This document shows positions 34,501 to 47,219 of a DNA stretch of 64,000 nucleotides, piece by piece. The stretch is from Moringa oleifera. Taxonomy: Eukaryota; Streptophyta; Magnoliopsida; Brassicales; Moringaceae. The DNA lies in assembly GCA_021397835.1 (NCBI GenBank), contig JAJFZO010000731.1, forward strand, positions 558,001 to 622,000, read 5' to 3'. Numbering within the stretch: position 1 is the stretch's first letter; each line of letters begins with the position of its first letter. Position numbers and translations under genes: made by a program. The notes beneath the pieces were generated by a model. That model saw nothing but the letters and a program-made list of their open reading frames with translations, had not been told where the DNA came from and did no database searches.

Positions 34501-37500
34501 TTGCCAGAGCATGTCTCAATGGTTGAAACAATTGAAGCCCTTGGCTTGATGCCTCTAACCATTAGGATAAAAACAAACTTCCTTAAACAAATTTAAGGAC
34601 AGAAGCCAAGTAGACTAGTGTAGGAACATACTACCATCCTTAACAACAATTGAAGCTACTTAATCAACAAGATAAACTGGACTGAACTAACACAAATGAA
34701 ACATCAAGATAATTTCATGTTCAAAGAAAAGACATCCATATAACGCGTAAAAAATTCTTAAGTGCCAAAAACCAATTGTCAAGTCCTATTGTTCAAACAT
34801 TTCTTGAACCTTAGATACAAACTCCTTCTGCTTTGACTTGGGAACCGCCCTGGACAGCCATTGCGAGGAATTTGGAAAATAGACAATAAAAGGTTGCATG
34901 GAATGCAAATCCTGCAAACAGGGCAAAGAGGATCAAGTCTGCAAGGAGTCCCATCTTTAGATTGTTTGCTACTAAAAGGCAGTTGGATAAAAGTGAGGCA
35001 CAAAGCTAATAAAGCTCCTGTAAACACTCTATTTACTGTTAAAGGAAACAATCTTTAACTGTAAGGATCCCAAATTCAGATTATGCAACCAACAAAGCTT
35101 TCAATGTAAATTATCATATGCTTATTGGAATTGGGAATCATTAGAAGTGATATTGATTCCCACAAGCACACAAACCTTTTGCAACGTGAAAAGAGCCTTA
35201 TAGATTTCCAGAGGAATGCGATATTTTGAAGGTTGATATTTAGAGTTACTCACTAAATGTTAAAAAAAACAAAAAAATATTCAATTGAAAATTTCTAAAA
35301 ATTTAAGAAGAGCCCCAGATTTTAAAGACAGTAAATGTAATATAAGGATTTCAGATAGGTTAATTTTCATCAGTAGTGTTACTCAACACAAATGCAACGG
35401 ACACATACACACATCTCGCCAAGAATAAAGGAAGTTTCTGCAGGTAAACTAGCATTATAAGATTTAGCGAAATTGGTAGTTGTATCTTGCTAAAGATTCA
35501 CATTTTAGGTAAGTGAATGTATGATAAGAAGACACAAGCTAATTGACTCTTTTTGAAAATTAAACCAATAAGAGCAAAACAGGCCAAGACAATATATATA
35601 ACATAAAGGTTTCAATTAAGCCCATATTAGTTAGTTATTGCCATGGCATATTAGCCAAGAAACAGAATTGTCTTGAATCGTAGTGGATAAAGGAAATTTT
35701 TTGTAATGGTAATTAGTGTCAATTTTGCTTAAGCTACCGCTAGTTAATGGGTGAAACATATGAATTTTTCCCATCTAGAAGTGGATGAAGAAAGTGTTAA
35801 TTATTGATTGTCGAATTTTAAATAAAGATATGTATAGTATAAAGTCTGACACCACTTTGCCAAACTCTTCAATCTACCCTTGAAGTACCCATGTGAAAAA
35901 GATATGGCTATGGGAATCAATATAAATTGATGAATCCGATGTTGATCCATACTAAAACTGAAATTAGCACCTAACTCCATAACCTAGTTTGATAAAAAAC
36001 CAAAAAATATAAAATTATCAAAGAATGTACCTCACACAAAGCCTCCATGGCAATGTAGCAGTGTTCTGCTTGAATATTAATATCAAGCTCAATGTGCTGA
36101 TGTGTGCAAGCAAACCTTGTTAGTTTTCATACATCTAAACAAACATAAAAACACTCACAATCGTAAACAAGATTTTCCAAGGGCATACCTAGACAATAAA
36201 ATCAGGCAAATGTAGAAAACCAACAATGAACTACAATAGAAGCCTTACTAGAGTTGATGTGCCGTTTATCCAATAAACTGATGATTTTGCAAGTTGTTCT
36301 GTGAGTTTCTTGTCCCTTTCTCTTTCCTTATTTTCATCATTAATATCCAAAATGACAGCAACTCTGTCTCCTTTCACCTCATACACCTCCCACGTTGCCC
36401 ATTTGACAACGCTTGAAAACATAGCTATGTCAAAGACTGCAAAAGTATCAAGATGCTTTTTCACTGAATTTAAGTACCAGTTATCTAATAAGACTAGAAA
36501 CACTAGAGATAAATTGCTCTATTAAATGAGACATTTATAGTTGTGTAAAGAACTCCAAAGAATGGTAAAAGTGAATTATTTCATTATACTGACCTATTCA
36601 TGACAAGAATCCACAAACAAAAAATGGCGAAAAAGAAAAGCATACAGGGCATTCCATCATGAGTTTTTATTAGATATGTCATAAGTGCACACAGTGCATT
36701 GATATCGGGTATGCTTTTAATAATTGATCTAAGGGATACTGCCTTAATGTATTACCCAGAGTTGTATTATTGGCACAACAACTCCTAATAAAGCAGATAT
36801 AATTTCCTTCCAATATAATTTCCCAAACAGTTTAAAGAAATCTATAACCTTGCCAAGAAACATTATATATTCATCACTCCATAGAAGTTGAAAATGATTT
36901 TATAAGACCATAGACAAGAAAGACTGTTGTGTCAAGATGAGAAAAGTCAGGTTCACATGGTATGAAACTAATGACCGAGGAATCAAAACACATCTCTATT
37001 GCAACTTGGAAACACATCTCAAAACTAGACTAAAGTATTTGACATGAAAATCACAATAAGAACAATTACTAAACAATATAAGTCTTCTAATAAATATTTT
37101 CTCATGCCATATGTGACTATTGATCCCACAAGGACCATATATGAAGCTAAAAATGACATTCAAGAACTTGGACAGCTCATCTAAGACAGTGGCTTCAGCC
37201 CTATTCTTGTGTAGTATTTCACAATGCCATAACTTAATAGTAAAATAAGATGGAGTAGTAGCCACTAAGACATCAAGTATAGACCAACGTAATAGCAAAT
37301 GTTGATTTTGTTTCTCATTCAATGAACTTGGAAAATGGGATGTTCTTTTGATTATTCTTTATGTATGATGCAATACGAGTTAATAATATTTTAGTTTTAG
37401 CTGTAAATAGTAATTAGATGTATAACTGAACAAGGTGGCAATTAATACAACAGGAGGAAACTTTCGCAGAGTTTCATCACTTTAATGGTGATGAAACCAA

Positions 37501-39679
37501 TTAAAAAGTCAATTATACCAAGAGTTCTTCCAACAAAACATTTCAAAATACGATAATAGATCAGAGGTACAAGTGGCATCATGGACCACTAAACAGTAAA
37601 AGTGGTCAGTATGTATGAACACATGCGGCTTATTGCACAAATATGATGCATCTATTTGAGAAATTAGAAGGTCAATTTCCAGCATGAATCTACCTTACCT
37701 ATCTTTATTATCTCCAAATGCCACCAAGTAATTTACTAAAGATTTCCTACTGCATCTCAATTACATAGTGGACAACAATTTTCCTTTCAATCAGCTCAAA
37801 GGCTCTAGGATTTACCCTGAAACTCACATTATACACAACTTTGGTACAATAATTGATAACCATGCCCTTATTCTAGTTTAGCCTATAAAAAGCAGATAGT
37901 AAATCACTAATGGTAATAATATTCATCTAGCTTTCCTTCCAATAGCTAAGCATGTTGAGAAGAATATGAAGACAACAAATTTGGTTGCTGCAAAACACAA
38001 TGAAAATTTACACCACTAAGAGCTTTAAGCTACAGTTTCATTTACCCTCATCTCACAGATCACACAATTAACATTGGACTACATTAAGAGCTGATTTTGC
38101 AGGGAGCATTTTGTTAGCATGACATTGAACATTATGAAATAGAAATAAGGATACTGATGCTTTTGATGTAAACAACCAACTTATTAACAATTTAAGCCCC
38201 ATTTCTTCTGTTCCACTTAGGTGATATAGTACCATTATTGCTTACTCATTACTAAAAAATATGTTATACTTAAGGCACTTTCTCAGACAAGCTGATATGG
38301 GATTAAGATCAGATGTATGCCTAATGACCTGCTTAGGCTTATTGATGATTTTCGTTATGTTTAGACACCATTGACTTGTATGGGTTACAATTAGTAAAAA
38401 ATCAAGGACTTATCAATGAAGATCTTTACTAAATGGTCAATACTTTGTCAAGTAAGAGAAAGGTTTGTTAAATACTCACTGTCACTTGATTGTGGGCCAA
38501 CGACTAAGGATACAAGGCTATAAATGTAGGTGACCACAGATCTTCAAACAATGGTGATAATTTCATTCATCATGGAATTGTGGCTTCACCTCAAAATTCA
38601 AATTGTCATTATGGATCTTGTACTCAGTTTCCATAATCAAAAAATCAAATGTTCCTCATGAAGCACTCTTAAAGTAATCGAGGTTGTACATGGATATGTC
38701 TCTCGTATAACAAATGAAAATTCATACTCTTACGCATTTGATCAAGATTTCATCATAAGTTTAATGCAGTTACGTGCCAAGAAACATAGAAATATTAAAC
38801 ATTAGGAGTCGTGAGATGGTTCTGAACTTTCTCTATATTGACCTTAACTGAGCTAACTAATTTCAGGATAGCCAGCATATAAAAGTTGAGCTAGGACTTA
38901 ATACCCTCAGTCGAAAACTCATGTGAGGTCATGTTATGGTCTAAGTTTTCAATCTCGAGTTAGGTATCTGCTAGCCATAACCAAATCCACTTACTTGTGT
39001 TACAATAAGAATAATTGCCTCTACTTTGTGATATTACCTTAATTCAAGTATAATGTTTAATTAATAAACTTGAGTATTCTAGAAATATTTGATCTAAAAA
39101 AAGCACAGAACATGGGAAAAATAGTGATAAAGAAGAAGCCTAAGATGGTCCTTCTCAAAAAAAGCTGCACCACCTCAATGCTAAATATGTTATGTTAAGT
39201 AATTATTATCAGACAATATGCACCTTATATTATTGTCATTAATCAATATTTCCACCAGAATCATCCTACCTATGTTGATGTCGCCTAAGGCAATAAATTG
39301 AAACAATAGATACAATGTAAGGAACAAACTTTGATTAGATTTCTTTAGATCAGCAAACTAGAATTTCTACACAGGATAACACCGACAATTTCTCAATCAA
39401 AGATCAAAACAACGTGAGTGAATATGAGAGATTAAAATTAAGGACAATGTGGATGAACACGAATACCAGCTTATCTCTATCTCTACCAAAGCATGTCTTT
39501 TATGTATTATGTGCTTTATTGTCTGATGCTTTGCCTTTCAAAATCACAAAATATGGAAGTGTAAATACAAGCTGTACAATTTCTGCAGTTCCTTACTTCC
39601 TGTCTAACTTCACGTTCAAAATTAGTTAGCAAATGTTAGTATTGCTAAAAGATTAAAGATGGTTCTATGAAGTACATGA

Positions 39680-40502
39680 CGAAAGGTTCAAGAATAATGC
39701 ATACATCTTATACGAAAGGTTATGAGAACAATGAAGAACTAATAATTAGCCACATATGGGTGAGTTTTAGACTAGAAGGCTGGCAATGGACTAAAAAGTA
39801 AAGAGTTTAATATACTTTAGACATTTAAAAGACATGCTTTAAGAGGGAAAAAGAGTCAATTTTGTATATTGAAAATACTGAAGGTAAAGAACCAAAGATA
39901 GTCATTTTTTGCACGGGGAGGTGGGGGGTGGGGGGGATTAGATACAGGTCTATAAACTTCTGAAATCCACCAACTGATAAAGTCTGCATAACTTTATCAA
40001 ATGATTGACACCACAAAAGATGACAGGACCAACAAGGATCCCCATAATAAATATCGGTTATCAATAAATAATGAAGTACCAACAGCTTAAGAAAACTTGA
40101 GAAAATGTCAATAGCAAATACATTTTTTATTTTTTTTCTTCTATATGATGGGATGACTTACCAACCCACTTGGCATGAATAATTGTATAAGCATTTGTAG
40201 GACCATCAGATGTTGGTATCTTCCCCAATATGACCCTGTGACGTCATACATGACAATGTCAAGTGAGGTCAAAAATAGTTTCGAAGGAGATGAGTTCAGC
40301 TAAGGATTTCTAAAAGATATACAAGGACCTCTACCTAATGTTCTTGTCAATTAGCACAATATTCAATATCCAATCAACTAAAAGCTTAAAACCATCTAAT
40401 TTTTGAAAACCTGACCAAATTCTAATCTACCTAAAGCAACTAATAAGTAGTAAAAACATATAAACAATGCACAAGATTTAGAATATGGTACATGGAGACA
40501 TA
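39680..40502. repeat. Block C: third, diverged copy of the sequence next to the permuted copia
   Basis: Matches 59330-60110 (block B) and 24255-24750 (block A): for example AGAGTCAATTTTGTA near 39850, GCATAACTTTATCAAATGATT, ATAAGCATTTGTAGGACCAT and GATGTTGGTATCTTC. It is more diverged from A and B than they are from each other. Further short matches to the same copia lie at 42240-42370 and 43306-43400. Confidence 0.75.
39914..39936 (+). repeat. G-rich tract with quadruplex potential
   Basis: Runs of 4, 2, 6 and 7 G separated by single A or T bases. Present in block C, absent from the matching place in block B. Confidence 0.7.
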
Positions 40503-43305
40503 GAATAATCCCAAATCAAATTTAATTAAATTCTAAAAAGTATAACGATAGATTGAAATGTTTTTAGTATAAAATTGCATAATAAGATAGTTAAGTTGTA
40601 TTGATTTCAAGGTCCAAAAAGTTCATTTTGTCTAATAGGAAACAACATGATAAGGATGAAATGTAGAATGATGTAACTCCACTCGACTCAAAAGAACTTA
40701 GTTGCAAACAAATGGTACAATGTTACATAGGTAACAAAAAGGTAACGTTGCGAACAACTAAGGAGCATATATAAGACATTTAATTGATGAAATTACTATG
40801 TGAAATCACTCCACATAATTAAAAACAAAAAATTTGCACAACAATGTAGAGATCCACATCTTAAAATGAAAATAGACAGCAAAATTTTCAGCATAGCTTT
40901 TACCCCCAAAGACAACCTCTAGAAATAGCACAGATTTTTATTTTTCCTTTTTTCTAAAAAAACATCACCCTTAACAAGCAACCCATAGGCATTAAGCATA
41001 GGCTCATCTTGAAGGGTATTTGTCTCACAGGGGTTCACACGCAAAAGGAGTTGAACTTACTACCAAGTACTAGAATATGTTAAATATAAAATACAATGAC
41101 AAGAAAGACAAATGGAGCTAATTCATCCTAAGCATTTAGAATTTATTGTATCTATAAAAGCTGCAATGATCCTTCTATGTGATAAACAAGGGATCATGGG
41201 CACAGAAGCCAGTGGTGCTAGCTATGTGAGAAGGAGCAATCACCCAGTGAAAACAAAATCCAATGGACATCAAAACAAGGTTTTATCTCTCTAATGAGAT
41301 AAGATACTTATAGAATCAGATGTTACATAGTCCATATCCTTTTAGATTGCCTAATCAATGACTGACAGTCGAGTATTGACTAGTTTCTCACAACTGCTAT
41401 GCGCAAAGTTCAAGGTCCAACATTTGCTAGACTTTTTCATGAGAGTAGTTAAATTGCAGCTTAGTCAATGTATGTAAAGGTCAGCAACTTTTCTACCTTC
41501 TTTCAAAACATAGAAAATCTCCCGATTGAATATAAAAAGATAATTTCCTTCATAAAGATTGACGATAAGGTGTCCAGGAACCATGTCATTACAGGTTTTA
41601 ACCTTCTCATAAGATAAATAACAACCTGGAAATCAAATATAAGTATTTAAAGCTCAAAGTTGTTCTTTAAAAAATGTACTTAAGGGTCATGAATTGATCA
41701 AATAAAAATTTATGTTTATAAACTCCTAGTCCCTCAAATTTAACAACTTTTATTGCCACATTAAACAGATTCTAAAGATCAATTTCACTCACAATCCTAC
41801 GCCAAAAATTTTAATTTTAACTATGCAAGTTAAACCATTCACAAAAAGAACCAAAGGGAAAAACAAAAAAGCTAAATTACCTGTTATCAACTTCAACCCA
41901 TGTAGTAGGCCCAACATATTTCACTTGACTCCCCAAGAGAAGATGATCCATGAATAAAATGATTGAATAATTTGGAAAGATTAGAGTAAGTGTCTAAACT
42001 TTTTTTTTAAATAACAATAAGATATCTGCCCTTAAAACTAAATGTACGGTAAAATTGTCCCCAAGAGGAAGAAAGGAGTGAAAATGTTCCAATAATCACA
42101 CCACCATGCCAAGCCACCACCTCAAATAGACCAAGCCTAAAACAGAAAGTTTTATTTCTATGAGACACCCACCACCTTTGACTCCCAATAGCTCCAAGCC
42201 CACAATTTAAAGACTCCAACAACACTTCCACTGCATCCATAAATCACAAAGATGTAAACCTAAAAGCTAGCAACAATGCTTCGCAATGCGATCAAACCCA
42301 TAAGCTACTCTATGAAAATATTAGTATCAAAAGAAAAATGAGCAGGGCAAGGAAAAGGAAGAATATAATAAAGAGAGAAGCGAACACAAATAAAATAGAT
42401 AATTATATGGTCTAACACACAAAGAAATCAACATCACTTAAAGAATAAAACACTACCATTTGAGGAATAACTTCAAAAAGAAGAGGAGAGGAGGATAAGA
42501 ATTATTACCTCCATTAAAAAACAGTAGGAAAAAACAACATGATTCTAGTAAAGACCTAGTAAATGCACTTAAAAGTAAATTATGCTCGTGCTGCTGAACT
42601 AGTAAATTCAAAAAAAAAATAATGAATTTAAATGTAGTATTTAAAATCCCTTAGAGGTAACATATCCTCCTAAATGAGGTTTTAAAGCCTTAAAAAATTA
42701 GAAGTCTTTAGCCATGAACACCAAAATTTATGTATAAGAAATCCAAAGGAAAACAAAGGAGAAAGATAAATAGAAAAATCTAACTACTAAGGTAAGTTCA
42801 CACAGTCTTTTCATTTACCTTCCTTTTGTTGTCAATGTCCACTCCAATAGAAAGACTAGAATACACCTATAATTATGGTTAAAAACAAGTGATATGAGAG
42901 CTTGATAAACTCTACCATTTATTTTGTATGAAATGAGAAAGATAAATATGCTCGATCTTCTTACAAAAATAAATGACAAAACAGATAAATAAATCCAATA
43001 CATAATAAATTACTTTTGCTAGAGAAGAAGAAACCTAAGAATTTGCAGCTTCTTTAATCATGATTTTGTCAAATAAAGAAATTGATAAGATGAGTTATGT
43101 TGCTTTATCCAAAGAAAAAGGAAGGAAGGTCATAATAGCAACCTATGTTTAGCTAATTAACTGAAGCAATACATTCTAACGTGACATGCAAAGAAAACCA
43201 AAAGGCCATAGTAAAAACGAAAATTTTGAATAAAGTGAGTTTTTGTGCATCTTTGACATATTCTTTCTTTTCATCTCCAAAATAGTGTTCCATTTATTGT
43301 CAACT

Positions 43306-43400
43306 AACAACATTCATTCAGCTTTATGTGAACACTACTAATATTTATAAGTGGAACACTTATGGTGAAGCGATAGAGTCTAATATATAGGAAAACGAAA
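43306..43400 (-). repeat. Copia pre-integrase scrap inside the AAA pseudogene
   Basis: Matches 60118-60210 and 24766-24860 (shared AATATT-ATAAGTGGAACA and GATAGAGTC/AACAGAGTC words), the end of the copia pre-integrase domain in the permuted elements. Confidence 0.6.
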
Positions 43401-43799
43401 AAACAGGTACTCAAAAGATGTTGCCTCTCTTAAATGGCCTCCTTATTTTGTCTGATGACTCAACAGCCTCAGATTTGGATGTATTGCAGGAACTCTTCAA
43501 CTTTCCAAAGACCTTCCACCACAAGTACAATGTAAAAATTAATAAATAAATCATAGATCACAATTCATAAAATTTTCATGGACCCATGCATAGTTAATTA
43601 CACATTCCAAATAAGTGAAACATGTAGATAAAAAGAAGTTAACAGATCACCCATTGGAGCTTTAGCAACAAGCATCTAGACAACTTTCTCTACTAATAAA
43701 CCACTACAAGTAATCAAATTCTATCAATTTTCAAAGCTAATCCAAGACAAAGAAAGTAAGCACCACAAGGAGAGAGCATCAAGAGACACAACGTGATAG

Positions 43800-43802
<3 letters not shown>

Positions 43803-43830
<28 letters not shown>
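43803..43830. repeat. (AG)n microsatellite
   Basis: Fourteen uninterrupted AG units in an intron of the AAA pseudogene. Confidence 0.95.
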
Positions 43831-43835
<5 letters not shown>

Positions 43836-45054
43836 CAAGTGACAGGGAGGGAGGGAGACAAGAGCATCTAACTCCTTTCACTTAATCAATTCACATGAAT
43901 ACTCTTATAATGAGCAGACTCATTCGCAACTTTTTTTTCTTTAATCAGATAGACGTCTCCGTGACTTGATCAGCCCAAAAGATTATTTATCTTCTCCAAA
44001 TGAAAAGTTCAAAAAAAAAAGTATTACACTTATAATAACATAGAAGAATGACTGGAGCAATATTCTCCCACTTGAAGATGTCAGTCGAGCACCATAAGCA
44101 GCAGTAAACTTCTTATGTTTTAGATGAGAAGAGACACATTCCACCAAAAGGTTTCTAGTGTATTCACTGGAAAAGGAATCAAATAAATAGTAATTAAATA
44201 ATGCTACACCAGGTGACATAAAAACAAAAAAGAAACATCCAAAAATAATAGTCACAAGTACTTTTTTTTTTCTGAGCAGACACAGTCACAAGTATTACAG
44301 AATACAATAGCAAGAACTTATAAATCACAGGTACTTACGAAATATAATAAGGACAGCTCCCCCATAAAATCTATATTTTCTCCCATGGAAGTAATCTCCA
44401 CAAGGTGATTCCTACTTTTTACTCTCAATGGCAAGCTTCTCATGACCAAGTCGAAGATCTTATCACAGTGCCTCGCATCTTCTCTAACTTTTTTCCAACC
44501 AATTCTTTCCCTTTGTGATGTTAGAACCATCATTCAAAAGGCCTATGATTATCCTCACTAGCATTCCTTCCATCACCATCAGAACTATAGAAAAGTCACA
44601 AACTATTCTTCAAACATGGGGTAGAAGTTCCATCTTCTCAAGACCGAGCCTCTTCTCGAGCTACCCTCAGCTTGTCTAGATGTTTGAGGATAAGTCATTC
44701 TTGCCATGGGTTATCCTAGCCTCCATGTTAGCTTAAACCTGAGCCAATTCAATCTTCATGTTATCCACATCAGCTTCACATTAACCAATAGATTCTTTAA
44801 CCTATTAATCTTAGCTGCTTAAATTTATTGATCACATCAGTGGTGAATTCATTTGTAGCATTAGCCTCCTTCACAAAGTGATGAAGGTCGATACTAGTAT
44901 GGTTGTTTTTATTAACAAGCACAGCCATCCTTTATGCAAACTAATTGATACAGCTTCTATAAAAAGTGAAATTAAAGCAGAATGATACTTACCTCTCTAA
45001 AACACATCTTACTATTGTCTAGAAAGATATTTTTATTCTTCTTTTCCAAATTTT

Positions 45055-46600
45055 TCATTTCTTGAGGGAGGATGGATCTGTATAGCGACTCTGAATTAGG
45101 CTAGGATGGTTCAAGGACCCCTCACCAAATATATCCCAGCCTAACATAAATTTCTCTTCTAAAGAAAAAGGTTGTGGCACACCCATGAGCATCGAAAGTG
45201 AATCCATGGCACCTTGATCTTGAAGGTGGCTCCCTTTCTCCCCTTTTTTTCTCTTAATGGCAGGAGGAGCAGCAAACATCTTCCTCTTCTTCGCGATAGG
45301 GACATCATGGCTCAAGCAGGCTCTAGCCTATTTTCTCTTTGGAGTAGCACAAAAGGACTGACCCCGTTGCCGAGGTCTAGCAGCAGCACCAAGAATGGAA
45401 CATCGTGTTAGGGGCATGCCTTCCTAAGGTAATGTCCATTGCCTCCTAGAGTTGTTCTATTGTGATGGAAGGCAAAGTTTGCTAAGGAGCCATTTCTCTT
45501 TCAAGACTTGCAAAAGATAAACATTCAAGAATTAACAGCAAGTAGAGATAAACTATTAAAGCTAAAAACATAAGTAGTGATAAGACCTCGTGTAACATCA
45601 GTTTGAGAGACCATATCATGAGATGGAGGATTAAAAGGTTAAAGTTCAAGCCCTTCGTCGGGGTTTATATCCATTTCGAGACCAATACTTGATGGGTTCG
45701 GTGTTTGGCCCACATTGGGATGTGAGTTCACATTGGGTTGAGTATTTGTTTTAGGGTTTATTTTTTATTCTAACATCGGGAATCAGATTAGCATATGGGA
45801 AGAAAGCTCCTCTTTAGGGTCTTACTTGATGTGTCTTCGGCAGATTGAGCTACTTTATCAAATTTAAGAACTTTGTACCATGTCCTAGTTACCCTAATTA
45901 CAACTATCCTACTATCATCAGTATGATCCCTAAAGTTATCTATACCCCTTTAGTCACAAAGGGACTGAAAGATTAATGTCAAGTCGAGGTTAACTTTTTT
46001 CTAGTGGATTTTTCTAGAGGGCTCATTATAAGTGTTCATGTGAGGATACATTGTGATCCAAGAGGCCCAAAAATACTTTTTAGCCCAAGTTTTGTTATTC
46101 GAAGGTAGCTCTTTTTAGAAGAGTTCTGGGCTGATGCTAGCAAAATAATAAAATTTAAACTCAAAATGCCTATCATCCTTGTTGGTTTTTAACTAAAAAA
46201 AGGTTGACAAATAAGGCAATAGAAAGATTTGTATAGTTCATCAAAAACATTTTTTAAACAAAGCTAATCATACAACACCAAGAGTTAGGCATGAGATAGG
46301 AAGGAGAAATTTTGAATTGACTCTAGACATTCTTAAAAAAAAAAAAAAAAGTGAATGCATAGGTCTTGGCCTCCTTTAAGGCTATTTTCAAAGATCATAA
46401 CCCAGCCTTTCGCAACAGGTCCATGGTCGGTCAAGTGGAGAAGGGATTTTAAGCTGGACAAATTTAAGAATATGAAAATTATTCCTATCCCATTCCAAAT
46501 CTTCAGGGTTATAAGTGGACGACCCTAGGTTTTTTGGCCATTTTCTAGTACCAAAAAAGAAAAGAAGTGGAGTAAAAGACTCATTTACCATGATGAAGTT
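45055..46600 (-). pseudogene. Gypsy-type putative transposase/gag remnant, copy B
   Basis: An open segment (46388-46591) reads NLGSSTYNPEDLEWDRNNF and HILKFVQLKIPSPLDRPWTC; it is followed by FKISPSYLMPNSWCCMISFV in another frame and, near the 3' end (45055-45315), by a basic protein segment with AKKRKMFAAPPAIKRKKGEK and LDRP/LSMLMGVPQPFSLEEK. The same layout as copy A, somewhat better preserved. Family assignment rests on a short motif; the basic segment alone could be mistaken for a nuclear host protein. Confidence 0.5.
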
Positions 46601-46864
46601 CGAAAAGAAAAATGGAGACCTTTCGATTCACTGAGAGAGGACATAGAGGCTTTGCAAGACTAAAGTGAAAGAGGAGACGACTTTTGCAAAAGACCCTTTT
46701 AAATAGAACAATAATTCATCGAGAAAACCAGGGGACAACATGTGTGACATTCTCTATATCCCTAAGTTGTAAGGCAAATCATGAGTTGGTACCTATATAA
46801 TAAATGTATTAAAAAAGACTTCAAAATGACTTAGAGGAAAGTTGACTACGCGTTCAAGGCGTGT

Positions 46865-47190
46865 TTTTCTCAACCATTCATCGGGTCGCTCATCAAGACC
46901 CTAACTTGCACAAATCCTTGATTAGTCATCAGGTCATCCGAGAAGTCAAAATCTTGATCTATGATCAAACCTCAAACAGTCATTGGGACATTCATGATTT
47001 TTTTTAGGGCAAATCTTCAATCCTTCATTGGGTTGCTTATCAAGACCTCGACGTAAACAAATTCCCAATCAGTCATGGGGTCATCCGAGGAGTCCAAATT
47101 TGAAACTATGGTTGAAACCTCCTTCAATCCATTAGGATGTTCATGATTCTCTCCTCGGGCATATCTTCGACAACATATCAGGTTGACTTA
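46865..47190. repeat. Degenerate tandem repeat (~150-bp unit), copy B
   Basis: Same words as at 23520-23840, for example CATCGGGTCGCTCATCAAGA, GTCATCCGAGAAGTCAAAAT and GTCATCCGAGGAGTCCAAAT. The series is cut by the Athila insertion at 47220. Confidence 0.75.
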
Positions 47191-47219
47191 CATTTTTTTC
47201 GATCTTAACATATCCCTAA

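Larger units (their letters stand above)
36530..41880. other. Giant intron of the AAA pseudogene with repeat scraps
   Basis: Between the exons at 41.9 kb and 36.4 kb. A third diverged copy of the sequence that borders the copia element in blocks A and B lies at 39680-40502. The other sequence shows no recognised coding or structural signal. Confidence 0.5.
31508..44460 (-). pseudogene. DAA1-like AAA+ ATPase pseudogene, exons scattered over 13 kb
   Basis: Recognised pieces, 5' to 3' on the minus strand: 44335-44460 (LPWEKI, stop, ILWGSCPYYI); 44050-44166 (NLLVECVSSHLKHKKF, AAYGARLTSSSGRILLQ); ~43425-43525 (SKSEAVESSDKIRRPFKRG); 41882-41945 (VKYVGPTTWVEVDNR, then GT); 36240-36404 (EVYEVKGDRVAVILDI, KLTEQLAKSSVYWI); 36030-36110 (EHCYIAMEALCE); 34782-34905 (PFIVYFPNSSQWLSRAVPK, FVSKVQEMFEQ, stop); 33985-34093 (LKHFTEGLKATKRYDD, MYKLFTNL); 32884-32975 (LLRTFNKQVEKDTRIIMS, stop, SNLNELHK); 32645-32715 (EEHELLCMDLLH); 31990-32070 (LEIAIMRLKEQEKKSQEPS); 31735-31915 (AKDEYESNYV, PPGEISVKFDDISALEDV); 31510-31655 (CKGILLFGPPGSGKT, Walker A, then a frameshift and TLTSK). 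Order and motifs match plant DAA1-like ATPases. The segment with Walker B and the sensors is gone. Stops and TE scraps in the introns mark it as dead. Confidence 0.9.

Noticed and set aside
36996..37322. 108-codon minus-strand ORF as a further AAA pseudogene exon
   Set aside because: No motif of the AAA family fits between the exons at 41.9 and 36.4 kb, so it was left out.
42007..42240. 77-codon minus-strand ORF with Trp-rich text (RWWVSHRNK)
   Set aside because: No family recognised; it lies in an intron of a pseudogene next to copia scraps and does not recur elsewhere in the window.
45055..45315. A basic, NLS-like protein segment (AKKRKM, IKRKKGEK) as a possible host nuclear gene
   Set aside because: It recurs, frameshifted, in block A (~21800-22000) together with the transposase-like remnant, so it belongs to a repeat.
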